Shown: positions 50,494 through 59,685, counted from the stretch's first letter. The stretch is DNA of 64,000 bases from JAOUGY01 sp963792365 (GCA_963792365.1 CAWBVW010000002.1:170873-234872); one strand, 5' to 3'. A program made the numbers and translations. Notes: a model not told the origin generated them from the letters alone.

Positions 50494-52965
50494 TCAGATC
50501 TTTGGCAGTTTGAAGCCGGATTTCTCGAGGACGTAGCTCCGGGATTGGTCGACCATTCGCTTCGTGGCTTCCCAATCGATGTGAAGAACCCGGCCGCCCT
50601 GCTTCATGAGACGGCCATTGATGAGAACCGTATCGACATTGCCGGTGTCCATCCCCGTCACCACGGCGGCGTAGGGGTCGTTGAGCGGGCTCACATTCAG
50701 ACGGTTGGTCCGAAGGATCGTCAGGTCTGCCCGTTTGCCCGGTGTCAGCGTTCCGACTTTCGACTCCAGCCCATTCGCCTTGGCTCCTTCCCGTGTCGCC
50801 CAGGCGAGAACGTCACGAGCCGAGACCGCCGGTCTGTCCTGGGACGAGGCAACCGCTCGTTGGAGGGCGAGGGCTGATCTCATCTGGTTGAACATGTCGC
50901 TCGGAACGTTGGTCTCGACATCGACACTGAGGCTGGGGGAGAGGCCCCGATCCAGGAACTTCTGCACTGGCGGAAGTCCATGACCCATCATCATCTCGAC
51001 CGGGAAGGCAAGCGTGACCGTGCCGCCGGTGTCGACGATCATCTGGATCTCGGTGTCGTTGAGACTGGTGCAGTGGATGTAGGTGGTGTCGGAGCCGAGC
51101 AGACCGGCCTCGCCAAACCGTTGCACCTTCTTGTCGAGGCCGTAAGTTCCGACGCCCACGTGAACGGATAGTCGGGCGTCGGCCTCACGAGCGAGTTTCC
51201 AATGGTCGCGTGCGACTTCGAAGTCGGTGAACTCGGGGCCGGGCGCAGCGAGTGCGAGGGTGAGCATCTGATCCTTCGAGGAGAAGTGCTCGCTTGCGGC
51301 CCGTACGAACCAGCTCGGCTGGCGCTCCTCCCATTTGCCCCACCAAGGGAAGCCGTATCCGAAGACCGCACGCAGCCCGCTGTCCTCCAGCGCTTGGATG
51401 CCGGCCTCGGTGTGGGCGGGAGAGCTCTGGATGTGCGACCAGTCGAGGAGGGTCGTCACCCCGGCGTCGATGGCGCCGATCGCCGAGATCATGTTTCCTG
51501 CGTAGACGTCCTCGGGGCGATACGCCGGTGCGAGGGTGCGCAGGACGAACGAGATGTAGGACACGCGGCCTTCGAGGGGGATGTCGGTACCGATGTTGCG
51601 GAGGATGCCCTCCCAGATGTGTCGGTGGGTGTCGACGAATCCAGGGATCACGATCATGCCGGTTGCGTCGATCACCTCGGCGCCCTCGGCCGTCAATCCA
51701 GGTCCCACTTCGACGATCCGGTCGTTCTCGATCAGCACGTCGCCGTCTGCATGATCGCCGACCTGCGGATCCATCGACAGCACGGTGCCACCCTTGATGA
51801 GCTTCCGACCCGTTGGCACGACCCGGAAGTCGGTGCCTTCCGGGTACAGATCGGGGATGTCGGCCTGGTCGGCGATGTTGGCCCCGAGCACCAGACGCCT
51901 GGCTCGACGGAAGTTCCGCTTCACGAGCTCCTTGATGTCGCCCACCTGGAAGAGGACGATTCCCAACAGCACCAGGACGCCGATGATCATGAGGCCGTGA
52001 TCGGGGGTCAGCCCCAGGAAGGGAAGGGCAGTGATGATCAGCGCCAGCAGCACTGAGGCGATCGTCGTGCCGATGAACGTCGCCCTTCCTCCGGCGAGCG
52101 ATGCCCCACCCAGCACGGCGGCGGTGATGCTGTTGAGCGCGTAGCTCGACCCGATCTGGGCGTTGCCAACAGGGGAACGGGACATGACGTAGAAGGAGGC
52201 GATCGCCGCCAGAATCGCCGAGATCAGGAGTGCCCGGACGCGGATCCAGTTGGTGCGTACCCCGCTTCGCTTGGCCGAGCGCTCGTCGTAGCCGGTGGAT
52301 CGGACGATGAGACCCGACCGGCTGGCATGGAGCCAGTAGTCGAGGGCGACCGCCACCACCGCGACGCCGACGAACGCGACCGGCACGGGACCGATGCTCG
52401 CTTTGAGCCAGTCGACGAACACCGGGTCGATGGTTCCGCTCGGCGTCTCTCGGAGCGTCAATGAGAGCCCGTCGAGAATGCTCAACGTGGCGAGCGTGGC
52501 GATGATGGATGGGATCTTGACCCCGCGCACCAGAGCCGCGTTGACAAGCCCGAGGGCAGCGCCGCTCACAATGATCGCCCCGACCCCGACCGCGATGTCG
52601 CTGCCCGACGATGAGGGGACGATGAGATACGACGCAATCACCACCCCCAGGCTGATCATGGCGCCAACCGACAGGTCGAGGTACCCGACGAGCAGCGCAT
52701 GGGTCTGGGCGATGGCGGCGATCGCCAACGGGATGGCGATCGCAAGCACGGTCGTGACGTTGGCCGCATTGAGGAAGCCGTCCGACCGGGTACTCGTGTA
52801 CCAGATCACGACGCCGATCAGAGCGAGTTGGAGGGCGATGGGCATCCACAGCCGTACCTTGACGACCTTGCGCCACTTGTTCTTGTCTCGGGCGTTCCGG
52901 ATCACCATCCGGACGAGTTGACGCGCTCGATCCACCGCGCTCTTGGCGGCGTACTCGCTGGTCAT
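50494..52965 (-). CDS. ABC permease-amidohydrolase fusion protein
   Basis: 823-residue, single-frame fusion. Residues about 40-345 are a ribose-type (BPD_transp_2) permease with some nine helices (AQTHALLVGYLDLSVGAMIS, TAAVLGGASLAGGRATFIGT). A basic linker (ELVKRNFRRARRLVLGANIA) leads to an amidohydrolase, about 385-823, with metal ligands H447-x-H449 (GFVDTHRHIWEG), H602 (LSVHVGV), H631 (YIHCTS) and D682 (LSVDVE). ATG 52965 overlaps the ATPase stop (ATGA). Its hydrolase half is paralogous to 57066-58319. The enzyme would sit on the cytoplasmic face at the pore exit. A GTG at 51819 could give the hydrolase alone, but it lacks a good ribosome site. Confidence 0.9.
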   Translation of the reverse strand: MTSEYAAKSAVDRARQLVRMVIRNARDKNKWRKVVKVRLWMPIALQLALIGVVIWYTSTRSDGFLNAANVTTVLAIAIPLAIAAIAQTHALLVGYLDLSVGAMISLGVVIASYLIVPSSSGSDIAVGVGAIIVSGAALGLVNAALVRGVKIPSIIATLATLSILDGLSLTLRETPSGTIDPVFVDWLKASIGPVPVAFVGVAVVAVALDYWLHASRSGLIVRSTGYDERSAKRSGVRTNWIRVRALLISAILAAIASFYVMSRSPVGNAQIGSSYALNSITAAVLGGASLAGGRATFIGTTIASVLLALIITALPFLGLTPDHGLMIIGVLVLLGIVLFQVGDIKELVKRNFRRARRLVLGANIADQADIPDLYPEGTDFRVVPTGRKLIKGGTVLSMDPQVGDHADGDVLIENDRIVEVGPGLTAEGAEVIDATGMIVIPGFVDTHRHIWEGILRNIGTDIPLEGRVSYISFVLRTLAPAYRPEDVYAGNMISAIGAIDAGVTTLLDWSHIQSSPAHTEAGIQALEDSGLRAVFGYGFPWWGKWEERQPSWFVRAASEHFSSKDQMLTLALAAPGPEFTDFEVARDHWKLAREADARLSVHVGVGTYGLDKKVQRFGEAGLLGSDTTYIHCTSLNDTEIQMIVDTGGTVTLAFPVEMMMGHGLPPVQKFLDRGLSPSLSVDVETNVPSDMFNQMRSALALQRAVASSQDRPAVSARDVLAWATREGAKANGLESKVGTLTPGKRADLTILRTNRLNVSPLNDPYAAVVTGMDTGNVDTVLINGRLMKQGGRVLHIDWEATKRMVDQSRSYVLEKSGFKLPKI

Positions 52966-54557
52966 CCGTCGCCGCCTCCGGTGGGGGCCTTCGGCATTGC
53001 CACACCGAACGGGGAGCGGCCGGCCTTCGATAGGCCAGGACCGCGAACGATGGCCTCGACGATGCGAACCTCCGACAACTCGTCGCCGGGTATCTCTTCG
53101 ATGATCTGTCCACGCGACAACACCAACACGCGGTCGCACAGTCCTGTGAGCTCGAGCGGGTCGCTCGACTTCACCAGCACCGCTGCCCCATCGTTGGAGC
53201 GGGCTCGGAGCGCTTTGTAGATGTCGAATCGCGAGCCGACGTCGACACCCTGGGTCGGTTCGTAGGCCAGGATCACAGCCGGCTGCTTGACGAAGGTGCG
53301 GGCGACCACGACCTTCTGTTGATTCCCTCCCGACAGGAATTCGACCGGCTGCTCGAGCGATGGGGTGCGGATCTCGAGCTCCTCGACGAGCCTTTGGACC
53401 GTCTTGCGCTCGGCGCCGCGGCGGAGGAAGTTGAGAACGCTGAACTGACGGATCGACTGGATCGTGGCATTGACCCTCACCCCGAGGACGGTCATGAGTG
53501 CCTCACGTTTGCGATCCCCGGGCAGCATCATGACCCCGGCCTTGATGGCCTCGTGCGTCGACACGAGCGAGAGCTCCGTGCCGTCGCAGGTGACCCGACC
53601 GGCGCGAGGTGGGGTTCGACCCGACAACGTGTCGAACAGTTGGGGTTGGCCGTTGCCCTCGGCACCGGCGACGCCCACGACCTCTCCGCTCTCGAGCGTG
53701 AAGCTCACGGGTCCAAACGACTGACCCTGGAGCGCATCGACGACGAGAACCTCTCGCCGGGCCTCGTCGGGGATCGTCGCCTCGGGAAAGGCTCCCTCGA
53801 AGGACCGTCCGACGATCAAATCCACGAGTTCGTGTTCCGTCGTCTTCTCGGCGTCGAACGTGCCTCGTGCCTTTCCGTCGCGCAGCACCGTGATCCGGTC
53901 GGCGATCTCGAGGACCTCGGGGAGGCGATGGCTCACATAGACCACGCCCATGCCGCGATCCCGACACGCCGACACCACCCGGTGAAGGTCTTCGACCTCG
54001 TCCGGTCCGAGGGCGGTGGTGGGCTCGTCGAGCAGAAGCACCTTGGGATCCGACACGAGCGCCGTCGCCACCTCGAACAGTTGACGCTCGGCCAGCGTCA
54101 GGGTCCCGGCCGGAGCATCCGGGAAGAGCTCCAAGTCAAGGTCGAACTCGCCGAGCAGTTTCCGGGCCCAGCGTTTCCGGTTCCAGTAGGGGGGACGCTT
54201 GTCCGGCGGAGCGGCCAAGAAGAGATTGTTCTTGACCGGCTCCGCCTGGACGAGCGACAGGTCCTGGTACGCCATCGCCAGGCCCAGCTTTCGTGCCAGT
54301 GCCGGCGAGTCGGTCCGGAGGCGCTTCCCTCCGATGAAGATCTCGCCGAGTGACGGCTCGACGAAGCCGCTGGCAATTCCGAGGAGCGTCGACTTGCCGG
54401 AGCCGTTCTCCCCTACGAGGGCGTGAACCTCGCCGGCGCGACAGTCGAAGTCGACGTTGCTCAACGCACGGACCGCCCCGAACTGGCGGGAGACCCCGCG
54501 CAGTTCGAGGACGAGTCCGTCGGGCGTCGACGCCCCTGCGGAAGTGCCGTCGTCCAT
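52962..54557 (-). CDS. Sugar/nucleobase-type ABC ATPase with two nucleotide-binding domains (RbsA-like)
   Basis: 531-residue double ATPase. Domain 1 has Walker A GENGSGKST (49-57), signature LAERQLFEVATAL and Walker B VLLLDEPTTAL. Domain 2 has the degenerate Walker A AEGNGQPQLFDTLSG usual in RbsA/MglA proteins, signature FLSGGNQQKVVVARTF and AYEPTQGVDVG. It overlaps the binding-protein gene (TGATG) and the fusion gene (ATGA). Drives uptake through the two permeases. Confidence 0.95.
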   Translation of the reverse strand: MDDGTSAGASTPDGLVLELRGVSRQFGAVRALSNVDFDCRAGEVHALVGENGSGKSTLLGIASGFVEPSLGEIFIGGKRLRTDSPALARKLGLAMAYQDLSLVQAEPVKNNLFLAAPPDKRPPYWNRKRWARKLLGEFDLDLELFPDAPAGTLTLAERQLFEVATALVSDPKVLLLDEPTTALGPDEVEDLHRVVSACRDRGMGVVYVSHRLPEVLEIADRITVLRDGKARGTFDAEKTTEHELVDLIVGRSFEGAFPEATIPDEARREVLVVDALQGQSFGPVSFTLESGEVVGVAGAEGNGQPQLFDTLSGRTPPRAGRVTCDGTELSLVSTHEAIKAGVMMLPGDRKREALMTVLGVRVNATIQSIRQFSVLNFLRRGAERKTVQRLVEELEIRTPSLEQPVEFLSGGNQQKVVVARTFVKQPAVILAYEPTQGVDVGSRFDIYKALRARSNDGAAVLVKSSDPLELTGLCDRVLVLSRGQIIEEIPGDELSEVRIVEAIVRGPGLSKAGRSPFGVAMPKAPTGGGDG

Positions 54558-55930
54558 CAGCTTCCGAACATGGCGGTGAGCACGGCGCCCGGCACCAGTG
54601 ACGTCCCGGAGACCGTCGGCGTGGGAGCGTCCGGGTCACAGTCGGCCGCGGTCACCTGGCGCTCCACGTGAGGAACGTCGATCTGCGTCGGGATCTCGGC
54701 TCCCTTCAGGTACATCATCGCCGCCGTGACGGCCACCCGCGACTGGAAGTTCCCACCTGCGGTATAGAAGATGTTGTACGACTCCGGCTCGCCGCGGGCG
54801 ACCCAATCACAGAACAGGGTCATCTCGTCGGTCCGCATCGACAGCGTCAGATTCTCGACCGGAATCCCCAGCTGGTCATATGCCTGGAGGGCCGTGTTCA
54901 TGCCATCCGAGTACTCGTAGGCGTATCCCTTGATGTCGGGATCGGTGGACAGCCATCCGAGCACCGTCTGCAGCGCGATGTCGTTGACCCAGAAGGTGTC
55001 GGCAGGGCCGACGACCTGGATGCCGTCATTCAGCGCCGGGACGAGGCACTGCTGCCAACCGAGCGACAGGGCGTTGCCGGGTGTGCCACCGAGCACACCG
55101 ACCTTGCCTTCTCCGACGTTCTCGTTGAGGATCTCCGCCATGCTCTCACCGAGAGCGCACAGGTTCTCGCCGACGACGGTCAGGTAGTCCTCACCGGGTA
55201 CGAGCGCTCCGTCCTGTCCGGGAAGGCCGACCCAACCGGCTGACCATGGGATGTAGGGAACTCCGGCGGCTGTCGCCTCCTTGATCGCATCCCCGATCGC
55301 CACCCCGGCATCGGGATACCCCGTGATGAAGTCGGCGCCGCTCTGGACGAGGAATCGGATGTCGTTGGCCGCCACGTTGGGATCTTGATCCCACAGCGCC
55401 TCGGTCGAGATGATCTTGCCGATCTCTGGGTAGGTCAACGCCTGGAGAATCGCCTCCATGTGGGTGACGCCACGCCACACGTTGAGGTGTCCACCGCCGT
55501 CGGCAAAGCCCATCGTGAGCTCTCCGCCGGTTCCGGTGTCGCATTCCGGCGTGTTCCAGCATTCGAGCGCCTTGTCGATGGTGGCCTGGTCGAGGTCCTG
55601 GTCTGCCCTCGCCACGGCCGCCAGGATGATGTCCCATGCCGGATCGCCTTCGGGTGCGGCGATCGGGCCCATGGCCTTCTCGAGCAGAGCCGGATCGGCG
55701 TCGCGGCTCTCGCCGTACTGGCCGAGCATGTCGTCGCCGCCGGCCGTGGTATCGGTCGAACCCTCGGTGGTATCCGGCGTGCTCGCCTCGGTAGTGTCCG
55801 GCGTGGCGGCGGCCGTCGTGGGTGTCTCTTCCTCTCCGCCTGCCGTCGTGTCAGAGGTCGAGGCGCCGCTACAAGCGGCGATCACGATCGCCAACACGGC
55901 CCATATGGCAATGATTCTGATCCGTTTCAT
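54557..55930 (-). CDS. Substrate-binding lipoprotein (Peripla_BP_4 type)
   Basis: 457-residue lipoprotein: signal IIAIWAVLAIVIAACSG with lipobox VIAAC, an 80-residue Thr/Asp/Glu linker with TPDTTE repeats, then a ribose-binding-type fold (WRGVTHMEAILQALTYPEIG; FLVQSGADFITGYPDAGVAI; GGTPGNALSLGWQQCLVPAL; KGYAYEYSDGMNTALQAYDQ). Several extra cysteines are present. GGGAGAAG precedes ATG 55930. It captures the substrate outside the membrane for the RbsA-like importer. Confidence 0.92.
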   Translation of the reverse strand: MKRIRIIAIWAVLAIVIAACSGASTSDTTAGGEEETPTTAAATPDTTEASTPDTTEGSTDTTAGGDDMLGQYGESRDADPALLEKAMGPIAAPEGDPAWDIILAAVARADQDLDQATIDKALECWNTPECDTGTGGELTMGFADGGGHLNVWRGVTHMEAILQALTYPEIGKIISTEALWDQDPNVAANDIRFLVQSGADFITGYPDAGVAIGDAIKEATAAGVPYIPWSAGWVGLPGQDGALVPGEDYLTVVGENLCALGESMAEILNENVGEGKVGVLGGTPGNALSLGWQQCLVPALNDGIQVVGPADTFWVNDIALQTVLGWLSTDPDIKGYAYEYSDGMNTALQAYDQLGIPVENLTLSMRTDEMTLFCDWVARGEPESYNIFYTAGGNFQSRVAVTAAMMYLKGAEIPTQIDVPHVERQVTAADCDPDAPTPTVSGTSLVPGAVLTAMFGS

Positions 55931-56010
55931 GTCTTCTCCCGGTTGGGCGTGTGCCCGGTCTGTCTCGATGTGGCTGTGGTCGATCCGTTGCTCGTAGGGG
56001 ATGTCCTTTC

Positions 56011-57069
56011 TCAACCGTCCGGCCTTGTCGCCGGAGACTGCGGTGATCGGCGTCGACCGCTCCTTCGTTCTCGAAGTAGCCGTTCAACGGTCTTGATGAT
56101 CCGATCTCCCGATACCAGCATCCCCCCAATGATGACTGCTCCGAACACCACGAACTGGAGAGCAGTGGGAAGACCCATCACCCGCATCATCTGGTTCAGG
56201 CCCGCAAGAAAGAAGGCTGCGGCCCAGGTGGAGAGAGGGCTGGCGAGTCCACCGGTGAGCGAGGCGCCGCCGATGACGACCGCTGCGATCGGACCCAAGA
56301 GGTACGGCGCCCCGATCGTGACCCCCGGGTTTCGAAGGAGGGCGGCGATCAGCACGCCGGCCACGGCATAGAGCATGGCAGCCACGACATAGGCGGCGAT
56401 CTGGTTCACGTTGACCCTGAGCCCGTTGACATGGGCAGCAACCGGGTTGGCTCCGACCGCCTGGAATCGCCGACCCACGGTCGTACGACGAAACCCGATG
56501 ATGAGCAGAATCGTCAGTACGACGCCGGTCCAGAAGATCCTGGAGACCCCCAGAAACCTGACGTTGAGCCATTCGGGGAGCCCGGCGGGCACCGAACTCT
56601 GGATGGCGAAGGTCTTGTGGTAGCGGTTCACGAGGCCTGTGACGATTTGACCGGCGGCCAACGTCACGATGAGCGCGTTGAACTTGAGTCCGCCGATGAG
56701 GAGGCCGTTGACCAGTCCGACCAGCGCTGCGAACCCCAAGGCCGTGAAGATCGCAAACCAGATCCGATCATCGGACTGCTGGCCGACTCCCACCAACACG
56801 ATGGCGCCGAGCGTGAAGGTCCCGGGAACACTCAAATCGATCCCGCCCGTCATGATGACCAGCATCTGGCCTAGGGCGGTGATGGCGAGGAAGGTCCCGA
56901 ACAGGGCGATGGCGGTGAGGCCGGACTTCTGAAGTGTCTCCGGTGCCCAGATCGATGCCACGACCACGAGGACCGCCAGCGCCAGGTACACGGGCATGTA
57001 CCGCGAACCCACCACGAACGCGGTGACAGCCGAGGATGGAGCCTTGGTGGTTGGCGTCGTTGCGGTCAT
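56011..57069 (-). CDS. ABC permease, RbsC-like (BPD_transp_2)
   Basis: 352-residue permease with nine or so helices and the family signatures GQMLVIMTGGIDLSVPGTFT and GPIAAVVIGGASLTGGLASP. Its start overlaps the first amidohydrolase stop (57066-57069, ATGA). It is the unfused partner of the permease half at 50494-52965, so the pore is probably a heterodimer, as in Lsr-type transporters. The stop is 80 bp before the binding-protein start. Confidence 0.93.
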   Translation of the reverse strand: MTATTPTTKAPSSAVTAFVVGSRYMPVYLALAVLVVVASIWAPETLQKSGLTAIALFGTFLAITALGQMLVIMTGGIDLSVPGTFTLGAIVLVGVGQQSDDRIWFAIFTALGFAALVGLVNGLLIGGLKFNALIVTLAAGQIVTGLVNRYHKTFAIQSSVPAGLPEWLNVRFLGVSRIFWTGVVLTILLIIGFRRTTVGRRFQAVGANPVAAHVNGLRVNVNQIAAYVVAAMLYAVAGVLIAALLRNPGVTIGAPYLLGPIAAVVIGGASLTGGLASPLSTWAAAFFLAGLNQMMRVMGLPTALQFVVFGAVIIGGMLVSGDRIIKTVERLLRERRSGRRRSPQSPATRPDG

Positions 57070-58319
57070 GCGGTTTCTCCCCGCTCCGCGCCAAGTCCTG
57101 CAGAGGCCATCACCCTGTCGCGGGCGGCCGCGGCCAGGCCCCGCACCCGTTCCACATCGGCCTCGAGCCGGCCCTCTCGCATGACGGCGCGCCCGGCCAC
57201 GATCACCCAGTCGACGTTGGATGTGTCGACCCCCCAGACCACCGCTCCGATGGGGTCGTTGATGGGGTAGATGTTGGGGCGATCCGTCCGGAGGACGATC
57301 ACATCGGCCTGTTTGCCCGGTTCCAGCGAACCCGTCTTGTCGCCGAGACCGACCGCTTTCGCTCCTTCGATGGTGGCGTAGCGGATCACGTCTCTTGTGG
57401 TGAGGAGATTGGGAAGACCTGCTTTCCCGGCGAGCTTGAGGTCGAAGTAGGCGGCGTGTTGGATCGAGTTGGCAGCCCGCATCTGCGCCAACATGTCGCC
57501 TGGGGCCAGCCGCTCGTCGTCGACTCCCAACCCGGGCAGGATCTTCCGATCGAGGAACTTCTGAAGTGGTGGAGCGCCCAGGCCGCCCGCCATCTCACTC
57601 GACGGAGCCACGACCACCGACGACTTGTGCTCGGCGATCGCATCGAGGTCGGCCTCGCCGAGGTGGGAGCCGTGTACGAGCGTGACGTCGGCACCGAGCG
57701 CACCCTTGTCGGCGATCTCCGACACGATGCCGGCGTCGGACGGGTCGAGTCCGGCATGAGCGTGTACCCGCATTCCCGACTGCCGCGCAGCGGTCCAACG
57801 TCGGATCACATCGTCCGTCATGCCCCGCCGCAGGTCCGGTGATGCGAGGGCCAGGGTGGTGTATTGGCCCAGGACGGCGTGGTTGGGCGCAGGCTCAGGG
57901 TTCACGAACACGGTCCTGAGCCCGGCATCGACGTGTGCTTGGAGCGCGGCTTCGACGGAGGCGCCGTCGGTGTACGGGGCCCAGTCGACAACCGTTGTCA
58001 TGCCAGCTTCCAGTGCTCCGAGCAACCCGACGAGAGTGCCGGCGTAGATGTCCTCGGGTTGGAAGTAGGTCACTTCGGTCGACTCGGCCGTGGAGCCGAG
58101 ATTGCGAAACAGCGACGTGTAGGTGTGCCGATGGGCGTCGACGAATCCCGGCATCACGATGGCGTTGGTCGCGTCGATGACCTCGGCGTCTCGAGCCCGC
58201 AATCCCGAACCGATCTCGGCGATCCTGCCCTCTTCGATGAGCACGTCGGCCACGGGCTGGTTCGGGATCTTTGCCCCCAGCGTCAGGACGCAACCGCTCC
58301 GTATCAGTATCCGTCCCAT
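57066..58319 (-). CDS. Amidohydrolase, COG0402 cytosine-deaminase/chlorohydrolase type
   Basis: 417-residue TIM-barrel hydrolase, first gene of the transport operon. Metal ligands: H63-x-H65 (GFVDAHRHTYTS), H186 with H188 (MRVHAHAGL), H216 with H219 (LVHGSHLG) and D267 (GLGVDDE); the C-terminal KTGSLEPGKQADVIVLRT closes the small beta domain. Relatives deaminate or dechlorinate N-heterocycles (cytosine, guanine, triazines, creatinine). AGGAG precedes ATG 58319. It is clearly homologous to the hydrolase half of the fusion protein, so one arose by duplication. Confidence 0.93.
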   Translation of the reverse strand: MGRILIRSGCVLTLGAKIPNQPVADVLIEEGRIAEIGSGLRARDAEVIDATNAIVMPGFVDAHRHTYTSLFRNLGSTAESTEVTYFQPEDIYAGTLVGLLGALEAGMTTVVDWAPYTDGASVEAALQAHVDAGLRTVFVNPEPAPNHAVLGQYTTLALASPDLRRGMTDDVIRRWTAARQSGMRVHAHAGLDPSDAGIVSEIADKGALGADVTLVHGSHLGEADLDAIAEHKSSVVVAPSSEMAGGLGAPPLQKFLDRKILPGLGVDDERLAPGDMLAQMRAANSIQHAAYFDLKLAGKAGLPNLLTTRDVIRYATIEGAKAVGLGDKTGSLEPGKQADVIVLRTDRPNIYPINDPIGAVVWGVDTSNVDWVIVAGRAVMREGRLEADVERVRGLAAAARDRVMASAGLGAERGETA

Positions 58320-58381
58320 CGATCTCCTGGGTGTTCCGCCGTGCCGACGCGACGCATCCTATGCCTGCCGAACAGGGCCGT

Positions 58382-58411
58382 GCAAACGTTTGCGGGGTAT
58401 ATTTTCCCCGC
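58382..58411. promoter_or_regulatory. LacI-type palindrome and adjoining hairpin upstream of the ABC-amidohydrolase operon
   Basis: GCAAACGTTTGC (58382-58393) is a perfect 12-bp palindrome of LacI-family operator style (central CG). It runs into GCGGGG-TATATTTT-CCCCGC (58392-58411), a second inverted repeat around an AT-rich core that could hold the -10 (TATACC on the minus strand). It lies 63-92 bp before the first amidohydrolase and 122 bp before the divergent TOPRIM gene. No LacI gene is in the window. Confidence 0.6.
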
Positions 58412-58532
58412 GTGGAGTCCGGCGGATTCCCGACCAAGTCGGGGGGTTGCGGCCGCGCCGGCGGTGCCCGGCCCGTGCACCGTTTTGGGAACCGGCCGGC
58501 AGTTCTCGTCCGGCCATGCGACCCTATACCTC

Positions 58533-59201
58533 GTGGACTCTGCGCAGCGTCGCCGGCTGACTCTCGAAGCTCTCCATGGCTACCCACGTGGACCCGACGC
58601 TCCGATCGAGGCCGCCGTCGCCGCCCTTTCCAGGGCGAAGGCCGCCCGGTCGGTCGTGTTGGTCGAGGGGATCAGCGACCAGATGGCACTCGAAACGCTG
58701 GCCGGGCGTCAGGGGAGAGATCTTGCGGCAGAGCGGATCGTGATCGTCCCGATCGGAGGGGCCCAGGCCATATCTCGCGTTCTCGGCGAACTCGGCCCGC
58801 GAGGACAGGACCTTCGGATCACGGGGATGTGCGACGCCGGCGAAGAATGGCTCTTTCGGCGTGGTCTGGTGGCTCAGGGCCTCGGTGCCCCGCAGAGCCG
58901 GCGAGAGATGGGGCAACTCGGATTCTTCGTGTGTGTCGACGACCTCGAACAGGAACTGATTCGGGCCTCTGGTCGGGCGACGATCGAACTCCTTCTCGAA
59001 TCTCAAGGCGATCTCGGGTCGTTCCGAACCCTCCAGCAGCAGCCATCCTGGCGCGGACGAGAATTCGAAGCGCAACTGCACCGATGGTTGCGAGCCGGTG
59101 CCGGCCGTCACCTTCGTTACTCGCGTCTGCTCACCTCGTCGATCCCCTTGGACCAGGCGCCTCGGCCTCTCGAAGGGGTCCTGGCTGCAACGACCCAATG
59201 A
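58533..59201 (+). CDS. Solitary TOPRIM-domain protein (OLD-nuclease-like TOPRIM)
   Basis: 222 residues with an OLD/RecF-type TOPRIM domain: VVLVEGISDQMALETLA (acidic E in VEG), VIVPIGGAQAISRVLGEL, and an acidic pair in GMCDAGEEWLFRRGL. A helical C-terminal part includes VCVDDLEQELI. There is no ATPase domain, unlike OLD nucleases. GTG 58533 is chosen because family-like sequence starts there; the frame is open much further upstream through noncoding operator DNA. May cleave or nick DNA; function unknown. Confidence 0.75.
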   Translation: MDSAQRRRLTLEALHGYPRGPDAPIEAAVAALSRAKAARSVVLVEGISDQMALETLAGRQGRDLAAERIVIVPIGGAQAISRVLGELGPRGQDLRITGMCDAGEEWLFRRGLVAQGLGAPQSRREMGQLGFFVCVDDLEQELIRASGRATIELLLESQGDLGSFRTLQQQPSWRGREFEAQLHRWLRAGAGRHLRYSRLLTSSIPLDQAPRPLEGVLAATTQ

Positions 59202-59274
59202 CCTGTCCCCACCGTACCGTCGCGAGAGACTCGATCGACCGGTACGATGATTGGCTCTCAACACGGGACGTCGA

Positions 59275-59634
59275 GTGTCGAGCTTCGAGCGAGCGCTGCT
59301 ACCGGTGGGGATCGTCCTTGTAGCCGGTCCGTCCGTTCTGCTGACCCCCGCCGGAACCGAGACCTGGGAGCTCGAGCTGATCCGATGGCTGGGGGCGGCA
59401 TCGATCCTGCTCAGGTGGGCGTTGAGGTCGGCGGCGCGGCGGAGGCTGGAGGTCGATATCCCAATTCGCTTCGCCACTGTCGTCGGACCCTCGACCGGGA
59501 TTGCCGGCGTAGTCATCGGTGCACCGATCTTGTTGGTGCTCGGTCTTGCGGTCACGGTCGGCGTCGCGTGTCGCGCCGGCATTCAGATCGGATCTGACGT
59601 TCACGCCACCACGCTTCGAAGGCTGGAGGACTGA
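59275..59634 (+). CDS. Small membrane protein of unknown function
   Basis: 119 residues from GTG 59275 (or 127 from TTG 59251). Hydrophobic helices lie near residues 8-24, 33-50 and 70-100 (VIGAPILLVLGLAVTVGVAC), with a basic loop RWALRSAARRRLE. No family recognised. It lies between the TOPRIM gene and the convergent MFS gene. Confidence 0.55.
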   Translation: MSSFERALLPVGIVLVAGPSVLLTPAGTETWELELIRWLGAASILLRWALRSAARRRLEVDIPIRFATVVGPSTGIAGVVIGAPILLVLGLAVTVGVACRAGIQIGSDVHATTLRRLED

Positions 59635-59685
59635 TCCTTCGGCCCAGTGAGTGCGGTCGGGTTGCTGGGTCCGGTCTGAAGGCGG

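Noticed and set aside
55385..56371. 328-codon plus-strand frame
   Set aside because: Antisense to the binding protein and permease genes.
57864..58532. N-terminal extension of the TOPRIM frame
   Set aside because: It crosses the first amidohydrolase antisense and the operator region; family-like sequence starts only at GTG 58533.
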